Positions 14,414 through 22,598 are shown, numbered from the stretch's first letter. The stretch is 26,846 bases of DNA from DAOTTI01 sp034437795 (GCA_034437795.1 DAOTTI010000011.1:1-26846), one strand, 5' to 3'. A program made the numbers and translations. The notes: generated from the sequence alone by a model not told the origin.

Positions 14414-17002
14414 ATGGTGGCGACGCCCACTGGACCGGCCGGCTCCGGTCCGGTCATACCGGCGGCAGCGATCCCCGACGCGCTGCCGGTGCTGCCGCTG
14501 CGTGACACGGTCGTCTTCCCGATGGCCGTGGTGCCGATCGTCGTCGGCCAGGAGCGCTCGCTGCGCCTGGTTGACGACGTGATGCGGGCCAACCGCATGC
14601 TGGCCCTGGTGGCGCAGCGCAGCGCGGACGTGGAGTCCGCAGGGCCCGGTGACGTCTACCCCGTCGGCACGGCGGCAGTGATCCGCCAGCTGCTGCGCGC
14701 TCCCGACGGCACGCTGCGCCTGGCGGTGCAGGGCCTGGAGCGGGTGCGCCTGCTGGACTTCACCGCGACGGAACCTTACCTAGTGGCCCGCCTGCTGGTC
14801 CTGCCGGAGCGGAGCGAGCCGGGGATCGAGACCGAGGCCCTGCGCCGCACGCTCCTGGACCTCTTCCGCCGTCTGGCGACCCTGATCGAGGGCTTTCCCG
14901 CCGAGGTCGTGGCAGCCGCCGAGGGGCTGGCTGATCCGCGGGAGGTGGCCTATCTCGTGGCGTCGGTGGCCCCGCTCCCGACGCCAGCGCGGCAGGAGAT
15001 CCTGGAGCTGGATCCCGTGGAGGCCAAGCTCCGCCGGCTGGTGGAGCTGCTGCAGCACGAGGCGGCGGTGCGGGAGCTGAGCCGCCAGATTGCCACCCAG
15101 ACCCAGGCGCGCCTGACCAAGGCGCAGCGGGAGCACCTGCTGCGCGAGCAGCTGCGCTCGATCCAGGAGGCGCTTGGCGAAGCGGCCGAGAACCCTGAGC
15201 TGGCCGACCTGCGCCGCCGGATCGAGGCGGCCGGCCTGCCGGAGGAGGCGCGCAAGGAGGCCGAGCGTGAGCTCGCTCGGTTGGAGTCGATCCCCCAGGC
15301 CTCGCCGGAATACGGGATCATCCGCACCTATCTGGACTGGATGGCCAGTCTCCCCTGGAATACGCTCACCGGCGGCGAGATCGACGTCCAGCGGGCGCGC
15401 CAGGTGCTGGACGAGGACCACTACGATCTGGACGACGTCAAGAACCGCATCCTGGAGTACCTGGCGGTGCGCAAGCTGCGCCGGCAGCGTCGGGCCGCCG
15501 TCGGGCTGGCAGCCGGCACGGCGGAGCACGTGCCCCACGCCGGGCCGGTGCCGGCGACGCAGGAGGACGACGCGGGGCGCGAGCCTATTCTCTGCTTCGT
15601 CGGACCACCTGGGGTGGGGAAGACGAGCCTCGGCCAGTCGATCGCGCGGGCGCTAGGGCGCAAGTTCGTGCGCATGTCGCTGGGCGGGATCCGCGACGAG
15701 GCGGAGATCCGCGGCCACCGGCGGACGTACATCGGGGCCATGCCGGGGCGTATCATCCAGGCCATCCGGCGCGCCGAGACCCGCGACCCCGTGTTCATGC
15801 TCGATGAGATCGATAAGGTCGGCGCCGACTGGCGTGGCGATCCGACGGCGGCCCTGCTGGAGGTGCTCGATCCGGCGCAGAACCACAGCTTCGTCGACAC
15901 CTACCTGGGCGTGCCCTTTGATCTTTCCCAGGTCCTGTTCATCGCCACGGCCAATACCCTGGAAACCATCCCGATCCCGCTGCGCGATCGCATGGAGATC
16001 ATCCCCATCGCCGGCTATACGGAGGACGAGAAGGTCCACATCGCGCAGCAGTACCTGATCCCGCGCCAGCGGGCCGCCCATGGCCTGGCGCCCCAGGAGA
16101 TCACGTTCACGGATGAGGCGCTCCGGCAGATCATTCGCCGCTACACGCGTGAGGCGGGCGTGCGTGACCTTGAACGCCAGATTGCCACCATCTGCCGCAA
16201 GCTGGCGCGGCAGGTGGCGGAGCAGGTGGAGGCGCAGGCCGGGCGAGGGCCAGCGGGGAGCGATGGACCGCACGCCGCCCCGAGCACCGGCGGCCCGCCC
16301 GCCGTGACCGCGATCGAGATCACCGCTGACCGCCTCCAGGAGTACCTCGGCAAGCCCCGCTTCTTCGAGGACGTGGCCGAGCGGATCGACCGGCCAGGGG
16401 TGGCCACGGGACTGGCCTGGACGCCGACCGGCGGTGAGGTCCTGTTCGTCGAGGCGGCGCTCCTGCCGGCGGGGCCGCAGGGGGAGCGCCTGCTGCTCAC
16501 CGGCATGCTGGGCGATGTGATGCGGGAGTCGGCCCAGGCGGCGCTCACCTACGCCCTCTCTAACGCGGAGCGTCTGGGGTTCGACCCGGCGGTGTTCGCC
16601 GGCAAGACGGTGCACGTCCACGTGCCGGCCGGGGCGATCCCCAAGGACGGCCCGTCCGCCGGGGTGGCGATCATGACGGCCATCGTCTCGCTGGCTACCT
16701 CCCGCCCGGTGCGCTCCGACGTGGCCATGACAGGGGAGATCACGCTCCGCGGCAAGGTGCTGCCCGTCGGTGGAATCAAGGAAAAGGTGCTGGCGGCCCA
16801 CCGCGCGGGCATCAAGACCGTCATCCTGCCGCGGCGGAACGAGCGGGACCTCGATGACGTGCCGACGGAGCTGCGCCGCGAGCTGGAGTTCGTGCTGGTC
16901 GACTCGGGCGAGGAGGTGGTGGCGCGCGCACTCTGTCCGCCTGCGGCCGCCCCCGCGCCGGCGCCATCCGACCAGGCAGTGGCGGTCAGCCTCGATCCCT
17001 GA
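14414..17002 (+). CDS. lon: ATP-dependent protease Lon
   Basis: Cytosolic AAA+ serine protease that degrades misfolded and regulatory proteins, 862 residues. The N-terminal substrate domain starts at LPVLPLRDTVVFPM. The AAA+ domain has Walker A GPPGVGKT at 397-404 and Walker B MLDEID at 462-467, plus VRMSLGGIRDEAEIRGHRRTYIGAMPG. The protease domain has the Ser-Lys dyad Ser748 (PKDGPSAG) and Lys791 (GGIKEK), the same 43-residue spacing as E. coli Lon Ser679/Lys722. Two extra linkers relative to E. coli Lon are visible: about 25 residues before Walker A (around 362-390) and a Gly/Pro-rich stretch near 604-632 at the end of the AAA+ module. A short Ala/Pro tail ends the protein. The start ATG has AGGAGGG about 12 bases upstream. 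It sits between two Hsp20 genes. Confidence 0.98.
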   Translation: MVATPTGPAGSGPVIPAAAIPDALPVLPLRDTVVFPMAVVPIVVGQERSLRLVDDVMRANRMLALVAQRSADVESAGPGDVYPVGTAAVIRQLLRAPDGTLRLAVQGLERVRLLDFTATEPYLVARLLVLPERSEPGIETEALRRTLLDLFRRLATLIEGFPAEVVAAAEGLADPREVAYLVASVAPLPTPARQEILELDPVEAKLRRLVELLQHEAAVRELSRQIATQTQARLTKAQREHLLREQLRSIQEALGEAAENPELADLRRRIEAAGLPEEARKEAERELARLESIPQASPEYGIIRTYLDWMASLPWNTLTGGEIDVQRARQVLDEDHYDLDDVKNRILEYLAVRKLRRQRRAAVGLAAGTAEHVPHAGPVPATQEDDAGREPILCFVGPPGVGKTSLGQSIARALGRKFVRMSLGGIRDEAEIRGHRRTYIGAMPGRIIQAIRRAETRDPVFMLDEIDKVGADWRGDPTAALLEVLDPAQNHSFVDTYLGVPFDLSQVLFIATANTLETIPIPLRDRMEIIPIAGYTEDEKVHIAQQYLIPRQRAAHGLAPQEITFTDEALRQIIRRYTREAGVRDLERQIATICRKLARQVAEQVEAQAGRGPAGSDGPHAAPSTGGPPAVTAIEITADRLQEYLGKPRFFEDVAERIDRPGVATGLAWTPTGGEVLFVEAALLPAGPQGERLLLTGMLGDVMRESAQAALTYALSNAERLGFDPAVFAGKTVHVHVPAGAIPKDGPSAGVAIMTAIVSLATSRPVRSDVAMTGEITLRGKVLPVGGIKEKVLAAHRAGIKTVILPRRNERDLDDVPTELRRELEFVLVDSGEEVVARALCPPAAAPAPAPSDQAVAVSLDP

Positions 17003-17093
17003 TCGCCTGATTGCCGGCGTTGCGGGTCGCCTGCCTCGGGGCGCGCCAGCGCCGGCGGTCGCCGGAGGGAAGCGGTCTGCTCCCGCGCGAGGC

Positions 17094-17153
17094 GTTTCCC
17101 TCTCCCGCTGGTCGTCCCGCCTCCAGCGGGACCCTGGGCCAGGGTGAGGGCTC
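17094..17153 (-). repeat. Dispersed hairpin repeat, copy E
   Basis: TTTCCCTCTCCCGCTGG at the left and CCAGGGTGAGGGCTCC at the right enclose an extra CCGCTGG/CCAGCGG hairpin. It is a longer variant of the element at 684-722, in the lon to Hsp20-2 gap. The rest of that gap (17003-17305) shows no gene. Confidence 0.65.
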
Positions 17154-17305
17154 CACATACCAAGAACCGGGGCCCATCTCCCGCCGAGGCTCCAACAGCC
17201 GCTTGAGGGAAGCTTTACGGTCTTCCGCGCCGCCTCTTATGCCGGTCTTGCGCGCGCGGTAGAGGCTGAGGGCAGAACACCGTGGAAGAAGGGAGGTGAA
17301 GAGCG

Positions 17306-17785
17306 ATGGCACTGGAGCTTATGCGCCGTCCATGGGCAGGAACCAGCCTGGCCCGTGACCTCGCGCGCGAGTTCGTGCCGCTGCGCGAGATGATGGACCG
17401 CCTGTTCGAGAGCGCGTTCACGCCGTCCTTCTGGGCGGATACGTGGACGGGCGGCTTCGCCATGGACGTGTATGAGGACGACAACGCCTACTACGTCCAT
17501 TGCCTGCTGCCGGGCATTGATCCGAACCAGGTGAGCATCTCGGCGCAGGATAACGTCCTCACCATCCGTGGCGAGCGCCAGCGCACCGTGCCCGAGGGCG
17601 CGCGGCCGGTCTTCCAGGAGATCGGCTACGGCACCTTCCAGAAGCAGGTGGCGCTCTCGGCCCCGGTCGACGCGGACAAGGCGGAGGCCACCTATCACGA
17701 CGGGATCCTGAGCATTACCCTGCCCAAGGCGGAGGCGGTGCGGCCGAAGACCATCAAGGTCAAGGCCGGTGCCGCTAAGAAGTAG
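17306..17785 (+). CDS. Small heat-shock protein (Hsp20-2)
   Basis: Hsp20-family holdase, 159 residues. An amphipathic N-terminus (REFVPLREMMDRLFESAF) precedes the alpha-crystallin domain (about 50-145): MDVYEDDNAYYVHCLLPGI, VSISAQDNVLTIRGER, FQKQVALSAPVDADKAEATYHDG and ILSITLPKAE. The C-terminal anchor I-x-I/V is present as KTIKVK. This is the most canonical Hsp20 in the window. The ATG at 17306 follows GGGAGGTGAAGAGCG. A very strong hairpin terminator starts six bases after the stop, so it ends its transcription unit. Lon lies 303 bases upstream, separated by a repeat, so cotranscription is uncertain. Confidence 0.95.
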   Translation: MALELMRRPWAGTSLARDLAREFVPLREMMDRLFESAFTPSFWADTWTGGFAMDVYEDDNAYYVHCLLPGIDPNQVSISAQDNVLTIRGERQRTVPEGARPVFQEIGYGTFQKQVALSAPVDADKAEATYHDGILSITLPKAEAVRPKTIKVKAGAAKK

Positions 17786-17791
17786 GCTGCC

Positions 17792-17821
17792 GGGGGGCCG
17801 GCGAGCGCTCGCCGGCCCCCC
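17792..17821 (+). terminator. Strong stem-loop terminator after Hsp20-2
   Basis: A perfect 30-base palindrome, GGGGGGCCGGCGAGC followed by its exact complement, begins six bases after the stop codon. It is followed by TTCCATCTGTC and then TTTCTTCT. It is GC-rich with little T-run, but position and stability make termination likely. Confidence 0.8.
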
Positions 17822-17907
17822 TTCCATCTGTCCCGTTTCTTCTCGGGGTCCTGTGAGCCGTCTTCAGCTTGTCCTCTGTGGATCGTCGTGCGGGAGGGAG
17901 GCGCGAG

Positions 17908-18618
17908 ATGCTCTGGCCATTCCCCTTTGTCGATCCCGTCTACCTGCTCTATGCCTTGCCGGCGCTCCTGCTGGCGCTCTATGCCCAGTGGCGCGTGCAC
18001 CATACGTTCAACAAGTACGCGCCGGCGGTGAACGCCTGGGGAGTGACCGGTGCGGCGGCCGCCCGCCGGCTGCTGGATGCGGCCGGCCTGTACCAAGTGG
18101 AGATCGAGCGGGTGCCGGGCCATCTAACCGACCATTACGATCCGTCGGCCAAGGTCCTTCGCCTGTCGGACAGCACCTATGCCAGCCCTTCTGTGGCGGC
18201 GCTGGGCGTGGTGGCGCACGAGGTAGGGCACGCCATCCAGGATGCGGTGGCCTATATCCCGATGCGCCTGCGACAGGGGCTGGTGCCGGTCGCCACCATC
18301 GGTAGTAATCTGGGATACGTTCTCTTCTTGCTCGGTCTGGTGATGCAGGCCACTGGCCTGGCGGTGATCGGCCTGGCGCTGTTCAGTTCGGCCGCCGCCT
18401 TTGCCCTGGTGACCCTGCCGGTGGAGTTCAACGCCAGCCGGCGCGCGCTGGGCCTGCTGCGTGACACCGGCCTGGTAGCCCCACATGAGATCGATTGGGC
18501 TCGCGAGGTGCTGGACGCCGCCGCGCTGACGTACGTGGCCGGCCTGGCGCAGGCGATCGCCCAGGTGTTCTACTTCCTGCACCTGCTGCTTGCGCACCGC
18601 AGCCACGCTGAGGAGTAG
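17908..18618 (+). CDS. YugP-like membrane zinc metallopeptidase
   Basis: Putative neutral zinc metallopeptidase (Zn_peptidase_2 family, YugP-like), 236 residues. An N-terminal membrane segment (VYLLYALPALLLALYAQW) precedes the conserved PGHLTDHYDPSAKVLRLSDSTY block. The gluzincin motif HEVGH follows (VVAHEVGHAIQ, about residue 106). Two or more hydrophobic spans come next (LGYVLFLLGLVMQATGLAVIGLALFSSAAAFALVTLPVEF), then VEFNASRRAL and a final hydrophobic stretch. The ATG at 17908 has GGAGGG upstream; the earlier in-frame start at 17869 adds a charged leader without family similarity. Function in this family is not established; a membrane quality-control role fits the neighbourhood but is inference. 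It converges on the Hsp20-3 gene. Confidence 0.9.
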   Translation: MLWPFPFVDPVYLLYALPALLLALYAQWRVHHTFNKYAPAVNAWGVTGAAAARRLLDAAGLYQVEIERVPGHLTDHYDPSAKVLRLSDSTYASPSVAALGVVAHEVGHAIQDAVAYIPMRLRQGLVPVATIGSNLGYVLFLLGLVMQATGLAVIGLALFSSAAAFALVTLPVEFNASRRALGLLRDTGLVAPHEIDWAREVLDAAALTYVAGLAQAIAQVFYFLHLLLAHRSHAEE

Positions 18619-18633
18619 CGCCGAGAGCCACGA

Positions 18634-18678
18634 GCCTGCTTCCCGGCTGCCGGCAGGGACACAGGCCGGGAAGCAGGC
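18634..18678. terminator. Bidirectional terminator candidate
   Basis: GCCTGCTTCCCGGC (18634-18647) pairs exactly with GCCGGGAAGCAGGC (18665-18678) across 17 bases. It lies just after the peptidase stop (18618), between convergent genes. There is no T-run on either side. Confidence 0.6.
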
Positions 18679-18850
18679 AGGCCGCGCACTCGCTGGCGAT
18701 TGGAATGGCAGTGTTCACTCGGACGCGGCGCACGGCAGCCCGAGACGGATCGCCCCGCGCCGTGCGCTCGTTAGCCTCAGGTGGTACGGACCCGGGCGCG
18801 GCGTCCCGGCTGGATGCTCCTGTGCTGCCCGGATGAGACGCCGTTCAGCC

Positions 18851-19246
18851 TCACGCTGTGCGGACCTGGATCCGGCGCGCCTGCGCCCGCTCGATGCGCG
18901 GCAGGCGCAGCGTGAGTACGCCGTGCCGTAGCTCCGCGGAGATGCCGGCGGCGTCGACGTCGTCCGGCAGCTGGAACTGGCGGAAATAGCCCGTGAGCGC
19001 GAACTCGCGGTAGACCGCATCGGCGCGGGCCGGGTGCGTGGCCTGAGCCTGGATGGTGAGCACGCGGCGATCGACCTGCACGTCTAGCGCTTCCGGCTCA
19101 ACGCCGGGCAGATCGGCTAGGACGACTAGCCCGCGGTCGTCCTCGTAGATGTCGACGGGCGGCCGGATGTATGTCTCCTCGGACCGCGTCGGCTCACCGC
19201 CGGTCGCCGTGCGGTCGGCTGCGCGTGGGACAGTCGGTTCAGCCAT
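18851..19246 (-). CDS. Small heat-shock protein (Hsp20-3)
   Basis: Hsp20-family holdase, 131 residues. A short polar N-terminus (EPTRSEETYIRPP) is followed by the alpha-crystallin domain (about 30-125): VDIYEDDRGLVVLADLPGV, LDVQVDRRVLTIQAQA, YFRQFQLPDDVDAAGISAEL and RHGVLTLRLPR. The C-terminal I-x-V anchor is RRIQVR. The ATG at 19246 is chosen because AGGAGG lies nine bases upstream; a further in-frame ATG at 19270 lacks a site. It is the last gene of a minus-strand operon with Hsp20-4, whose stop is 84 bases upstream. The different N-termini suggest the two could form mixed or distinct oligomers, which is inference. Confidence 0.94.
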   Translation of the reverse strand: MAEPTVPRAADRTATGGEPTRSEETYIRPPVDIYEDDRGLVVLADLPGVEPEALDVQVDRRVLTIQAQATHPARADAVYREFALTGYFRQFQLPDDVDAAGISAELRHGVLTLRLPRIERAQARRIQVRTA

Positions 19247-19330
19247 GGTGTAGTCCTCCTGTAGCGCCAATCTGACGGGGACCTTGCGCCCTCGCTCCTG
19301 CCATCATCCGCCGGGCCGTGCGCCCTGCGG

Positions 19331-19813
19331 TCATCCTGCCCGCCCGCGCGTGCCCCGCCCTGCCGACTGGACGGCGATCCGTCGGGGCTGGGTGGATGAA
19401 GCGCGAGGGAGGGTCAGCAGGAGCAGGCCGTGCTGGTACTGCGCGCTCACCCCGTTCGGGTCGACCTCAGCGGGCAGCTCAACGATGCGGACGAAGCGGC
19501 CGGCGGCGCGTTCCGTGCGGTGCACCCGCTCCGGCGGGATGCCGTCCAGCCCCGCCTTCTCGCCGGCAATGGTCAGCGTCTTGCCCGTCACCGTGACCTC
19601 GAAGCGGTCCGGATCGACCCCCGGCGCCAGCGCCTCGACATACAGGTTCGCGCCGTCGTCGTACAGATTGACGAGTGGATACTGGCGGGCGGCGCGCCCG
19701 GGCAGGAACGCCAGGGGCCACCGCCCTGCTGGGCCAAGGCCGGCCTGCGCCAGGGCACGGTCGATCTCGCGACGGAGCGCCTCGATCTCGCGGAATGGGT
19801 CCCAGACGGCCAT
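19331..19813 (-). CDS. Small heat-shock protein (Hsp20-4)
   Basis: Hsp20-family holdase, 160 residues. The N-terminal helix WDPFREIEALRREIDRALAQ resembles the classic class A Hsp20 opening (F.E...L...I...F). The alpha-crystallin domain (about 45-145) includes VNLYDDGANLYVEALAPGV, FEVTVTGKTLTIAGEKAG, FVRIVELPAEVDPNGVSAQY and QHGLLLLTLPRA. The I-x-V anchor is RRIAVQ, followed by an Arg/Gly-rich tail. The start ATG has AAGGAGGT upstream, and the site is bracketed by a small inverted repeat. It follows a 36-residue membrane-peptide gene by 36 bases and precedes Hsp20-3, making a three-gene operon. Confidence 0.95.
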   Translation of the reverse strand: MAVWDPFREIEALRREIDRALAQAGLGPAGRWPLAFLPGRAARQYPLVNLYDDGANLYVEALAPGVDPDRFEVTVTGKTLTIAGEKAGLDGIPPERVHRTERAAGRFVRIVELPAEVDPNGVSAQYQHGLLLLTLPRASSTQPRRIAVQSAGRGTRGRAG

Positions 19814-19816
19814 GGT

Positions 19817-19832
19817 CGTTACCTCCTTAACG
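19817..19832 (-). promoter_or_regulatory. Hairpin displaying the Hsp20-4 ribosome site in its loop
   Basis: On the minus strand CGTTA-AGGAGG-TAACG places the whole ribosome site in a six-base loop closed by five base pairs, four bases before the start codon. It may tune translation between operon genes; the stem is short, so significance is uncertain. Confidence 0.4.
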
Positions 19833-19849
19833 TTGGCGTGTCCGCTGCC

Positions 19850-19960
19850 TCAGGCCAGGCCATTCATCTCGTCCACCTTGGCCGCCACCCACTTGATCAG
19901 CAGACAGAAGGCGAAGATGACACCCAGGATGGGCACCCACCAGAGCGGTACCTGTTCCAT
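19850..19960 (-). CDS. 36-residue single-span membrane peptide
   Basis: A small open frame reading MEQVPLWWVPILGVIF, then AFCLLIKWVAAKVDEMNGLA and stop. Residues 6-22 form one hydrophobic helix with a Trp-rich edge, and the C-terminal part is amphipathic and charged. The ATG at 19960 has GGAGG nine bases upstream, a strong indication of translation. The gene lies 36 bases before Hsp20-4 on the same strand and is probably cotranscribed with Hsp20-4 and Hsp20-3. Peptides of this kind can anchor or modulate membrane proteases and chaperones, but no family is recognised and the role is unknown. It could also be a leader peptide. Confidence 0.65.
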   Translation of the reverse strand: MEQVPLWWVPILGVIFAFCLLIKWVAAKVDEMNGLA

Positions 19961-20223
19961 CGCACGTGACCTCCGCTGGAGGGCGAACGGTTCTCAGGGA
20001 CGGTGTGGCGGTCATCGTGGCGCGCGTCGCCGGCCACGTGGCTGCGATCGGTTGCTCGGCTCCACTCTACGCTTCGGCGCGCATGACCGGCGCAAGGACG
20101 GGGCAAGAGGTACGTAGGAGCGGCGCGGCCGGCGTGATCAGTCTGCGTGAGTATTTCGCTTCATCGGTCTGACGCAGAGCACGGCAGACCGAGCCGTGTG
20201 GCGCGCCGGTAGCGAGCCCCCGC
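19961..20223. other. Intergenic region upstream of the small-peptide/Hsp20 operon
   Basis: No gene is seen. It must hold the minus-strand promoter of the operon; no clear heat-shock consensus (sigma-32 box, CIRCE or HAIR) was recognised. TCTGCGT (20142-20148) and ACGCAGA (20172-20178) form a weak inverted repeat that might terminate the upstream protease transcript. Confidence 0.4.
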
Positions 20224-21081
20224 TTATCCGGAGGTCCGGCGCTCCTGCGCTCCTCCGCCGCCGCGCCCGCCGTCTCGCGGCCCGTAGGGGAGCGGGATAT
20301 ACTCCACTGACGGCCGGCGCTGGCTCGTCTGCGGGTAGAGGCGCATAAGCTCAAACACTTCCCGCGGCAGGTCTGTGGAGACCGGCAGGCCAAGGTCCCG
20401 CGCCTCGGCGACGGAGATGGGGTAGTCGTGGGTCCACGTGCCGGTGGCCAGCGTGCGCGCGATCGACGTCGCGCGCTCCTTGCCCAGGCGTGGGAGGAGC
20501 AGGTTGCAGACGGTGCGCTCCACCTGGCGCAGCGCCTTCTGGGCGATGTCCGCCTGGATCAGCGTCTGGTCGTCGATCTCAGCGATCGGCTTACGCTCCA
20601 GCACGGTCAGAATGGACGCGGCGGGGTACTGCCCAAGCTGCGGATCGACCGGCCCCAGGACGGCGTTCTCGGCCATCACGATCTCATCGGCCGCGAGGGC
20701 GATCAGCGTCCCGCCGCTCATGGCGTAGTGCGGAACGAACACGGTCACCTTGGCGGGATGGCGCGCCAGCGCCTCGGCGATCTGCTCCGCCGCCAGCACC
20801 AGCCCGCCCGGGGTGTGCAGGATCAGGTCGATCGGCACGCTGGGGTCGGTGAGCTGGATGGCGCGCAGGACGTCCTCGGAGTCCTGAATGTCGATGTAGC
20901 GAACGATGGGAAATCCGAGCAGGCTCATCGTCTCCTGCCGGTGGATGAGGCCGATGGCGCGGCTGCCCCGCTTCATCTCGAAGCGCCGGAGCGCCTCCAG
21001 GCGCTGCCATTCCAGCCACCGCTGGCGGATCACCGGCTGCAGCATGGAGATGATGAAGAAGAGCCATAGGATCTCGAACAT
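20224..21081 (-). CDS. SDH-family (ClpP/SppA-like) membrane serine protease
   Basis: Serine protease of the SDH_sah family (crotonase/ClpP fold), 285 residues. A hydrophobic N-terminal anchor (EILWLFFIISMLQPVI, 3-18) and a basic QRWLEWQRLEALRRFEMKRGS stretch follow family practice. The oxyanion-loop motif DLILHTPGG is at 85-93, the catalytic serine is Ser122 in HYAMSGGTL, and DEIVMAENAVLGPVDPQLGQ follows, as in SppA-like enzymes. A lysine in DIAQKALRQ is a candidate general base. The C-terminus is Gly/Arg-rich and probably disordered. ATG at 21081 has GGGAGA upstream. Substrates are presumably membrane proteins or peptides, but known members are poorly characterised. Confidence 0.92.
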   Translation of the reverse strand: MFEILWLFFIISMLQPVIRQRWLEWQRLEALRRFEMKRGSRAIGLIHRQETMSLLGFPIVRYIDIQDSEDVLRAIQLTDPSVPIDLILHTPGGLVLAAEQIAEALARHPAKVTVFVPHYAMSGGTLIALAADEIVMAENAVLGPVDPQLGQYPAASILTVLERKPIAEIDDQTLIQADIAQKALRQVERTVCNLLLPRLGKERATSIARTLATGTWTHDYPISVAEARDLGLPVSTDLPREVFELMRLYPQTSQRRPSVEYIPLPYGPRDGGRGGGGAQERRTSG

Positions 21082-21127
21082 CGCGCGCCATCTCCCTCAG
21101 TTCGGCTGGCCTGGATTGTTCATGAGC

Positions 21128-21168
21128 GGAGCCCTCACCCTGGCCCTCTCCCTCTGAGAATGGAACTT
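21128..21168 (+). repeat. Dispersed hairpin repeat, copy F
   Basis: GGAGCCCTCACCCTGGCCC followed by TCTCCCTCTGAGAATGGAAC. It is the closest relative of copy A (684-722) and lies upstream of the SDH protease gene. Confidence 0.75.
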
Positions 21169-21327
21169 TCCCGCTGGCCGTCGATCATCCAGGCTGGTGC
21201 CGACGGGCCCATTTGCCCCTGGCCAATCCCCACCACCACCTCGTCCGCTGGGTGCCGCAAGGGAAATCCCAGGAAGGTGCGCCACGCATCTCACGCTGGG
21301 CACACGCTGAGCACGCTGGACACAGCG

Positions 21328-22020
21328 CTACCATGGCCAGTACTCGTCGGTGTGGAACCGCGGCGCCGGCCGGCGGAGGGGCCAGACAAGCACCAGGCCG
21401 GCGACGAATCCGCCGACGTGGGCCCACCAGGCCACGCCTCCCAGGGTTTCCATGTCCGCAGCCAGCGTCAGGACCCCGTTGAGCAGCTGGGAGAGGAACC
21501 AGCCGCCGATCCAGAGCAGGGCGGGCACCTCGACGAACCAGGGGATGATGAATATGGGGATGATGGTGACCACACGGGACGCGGGAAAGAGGACGAGGTA
21601 GGCGGCCAGGACGCCGGAGATGGCGCCGCTGGCCCCGACGGCGGGAACGGTCGATGCCGGACCGGTCCAGACGTGCACCAGCGCCGCCACGATCCCGCAG
21701 ACCAGGTAGAAGGCGAGGAAGCGCCAGTGCCCAAGGCGGTCCTCCACGTTATCGCCGAAGATGTACAGCGCCAGCATGTTGCTGATGAGATGGAACCAGC
21801 CCCCATGCAGAAACTGGGACGTGACCAGGGTCAGCCATTCACCGGGGAGTGGCGTGGAGAGCAGGCGCGCCGGCACCACGCCGAGCAGCCACAGGAACCC
21901 TTGCAGCAGCGGCTCCGGCAGCCGGAGCTCGATCAGGAAGACGAGGACGTTGGCGCCGATCAGCGCGCCCGTGACGAAAGGGACGTCCCGCGCTCGCACC
22001 GTGTCTTTGAGCGGGAGCAT
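21328..22020 (-). CDS. Rhomboid-family intramembrane serine protease
   Basis: Cleaves membrane-spanning substrates inside the bilayer; 230 residues with about six hydrophobic spans. Catalytic serine Ser131 is in GASGAISG, catalytic His201 in WWAHVGGFVAG, and the oxyanion HxxxN motif is His77/Asn81 (HLISNMLAL). The first span is VTGALIGANVLVFLIEL. This is a complete bacterial GlpG/YqgP-type core with no cytosolic extension except a short C-terminal tail (RFHTDEYWPW). The ATG at 22020 has only a weak AGG upstream. It is downstream of the SPW-like gene's divergent region and upstream of the SDH protease on the same strand, separated from it by about 250 bases and a repeat. It may act in membrane protein quality control, as YqgP does in Bacillus, but this is inference. 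Confidence 0.95.
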   Translation of the reverse strand: MLPLKDTVRARDVPFVTGALIGANVLVFLIELRLPEPLLQGFLWLLGVVPARLLSTPLPGEWLTLVTSQFLHGGWFHLISNMLALYIFGDNVEDRLGHWRFLAFYLVCGIVAALVHVWTGPASTVPAVGASGAISGVLAAYLVLFPASRVVTIIPIFIIPWFVEVPALLWIGGWFLSQLLNGVLTLAADMETLGGVAWWAHVGGFVAGLVLVWPLRRPAPRFHTDEYWPW

Positions 22021-22361
22021 CGTTCGCTGCCTGGGTCGGCGGGCATTATACCCGCCCCGGCCGGCTGAGCCTCACTAGCACCTGCAGAACTGGAGAACAT
22101 GGCAGCGTCAGATTGGGCCGACTGGCTCGGCTTGTGGCCCGCGTTCCTGCGCCGGCCATAGAAGGAATTTGCGCTCATCTGCCCGAGTTCTGATGCGCCC
22201 CTGATGCAGGCGCGCTATGAGGATGGTGGGTGAGCGGTGGAGCGGCTTGCCGGTAGCGGCGTCGATCCGCCAGCAGCCGGTGGTCCGCGTTCACCGCCCG
22301 TGCCGTGGACGTAGTACACGGTCAGTCGAAACCGGATAGACTGGAAAGGAGGTGAGGCGCC
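22021..22361. other. Divergent intergenic region
   Basis: 340 bases between the rhomboid and SPW-like genes. No gene or strong repeat is seen. GGATAGACT at about 22336-22344, just upstream of the ribosome site, may contain a -10 box. Confidence 0.4.
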
Positions 22362-22598
22362 ATGCTCCGTAAGGTGCTCTGGTGGGTCAATATCCTGCTT
22401 GGGCTGTGGATCGCGGCCGCGCCGTTTGCGCTTGGCTACCAGACTGTGCAGCCGGCGCTCTACAACGGCGTGATCGCCGGCCTTGCGGTGGCTGTCCTCG
22501 CCTTCATCGGCTGGCTGGTCGAGCAGGGAGTGCTCCGTTGGGGGCGCGCCCCGACCTCGACCCGCCTGGGCGAGGCTACTGGCGCACGCGCCGCTTAG
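22362..22598 (+). CDS. Small SPW-type membrane protein
   Basis: 78 residues with two hydrophobic spans. WWVNILLGLWIAAAPFALGY matches the SPW-repeat signature (W..N..LG.W....PF.LGY), and YNGVIAGLAVAVLAFIGWL is the second span. A short cytosolic Arg/Thr-rich tail follows. It carries only about one SPW unit, whereas many family members have two. AAAGGAGGTGAGGCG precedes the ATG, a very strong site, so expression is probably high. SPW proteins have no settled function. A hairpin follows the stop. Confidence 0.85.
   Translation: MLRKVLWWVNILLGLWIAAAPFALGYQTVQPALYNGVIAGLAVAVLAFIGWLVEQGVLRWGRAPTSTRLGEATGARAA

Noticed and set aside
14780..17158. Long minus-strand open frames opposite lon (up to 501 codons)
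   Set aside because: Fully antisense to Lon, whose motifs are complete; the translations are low-complexity and without family features.
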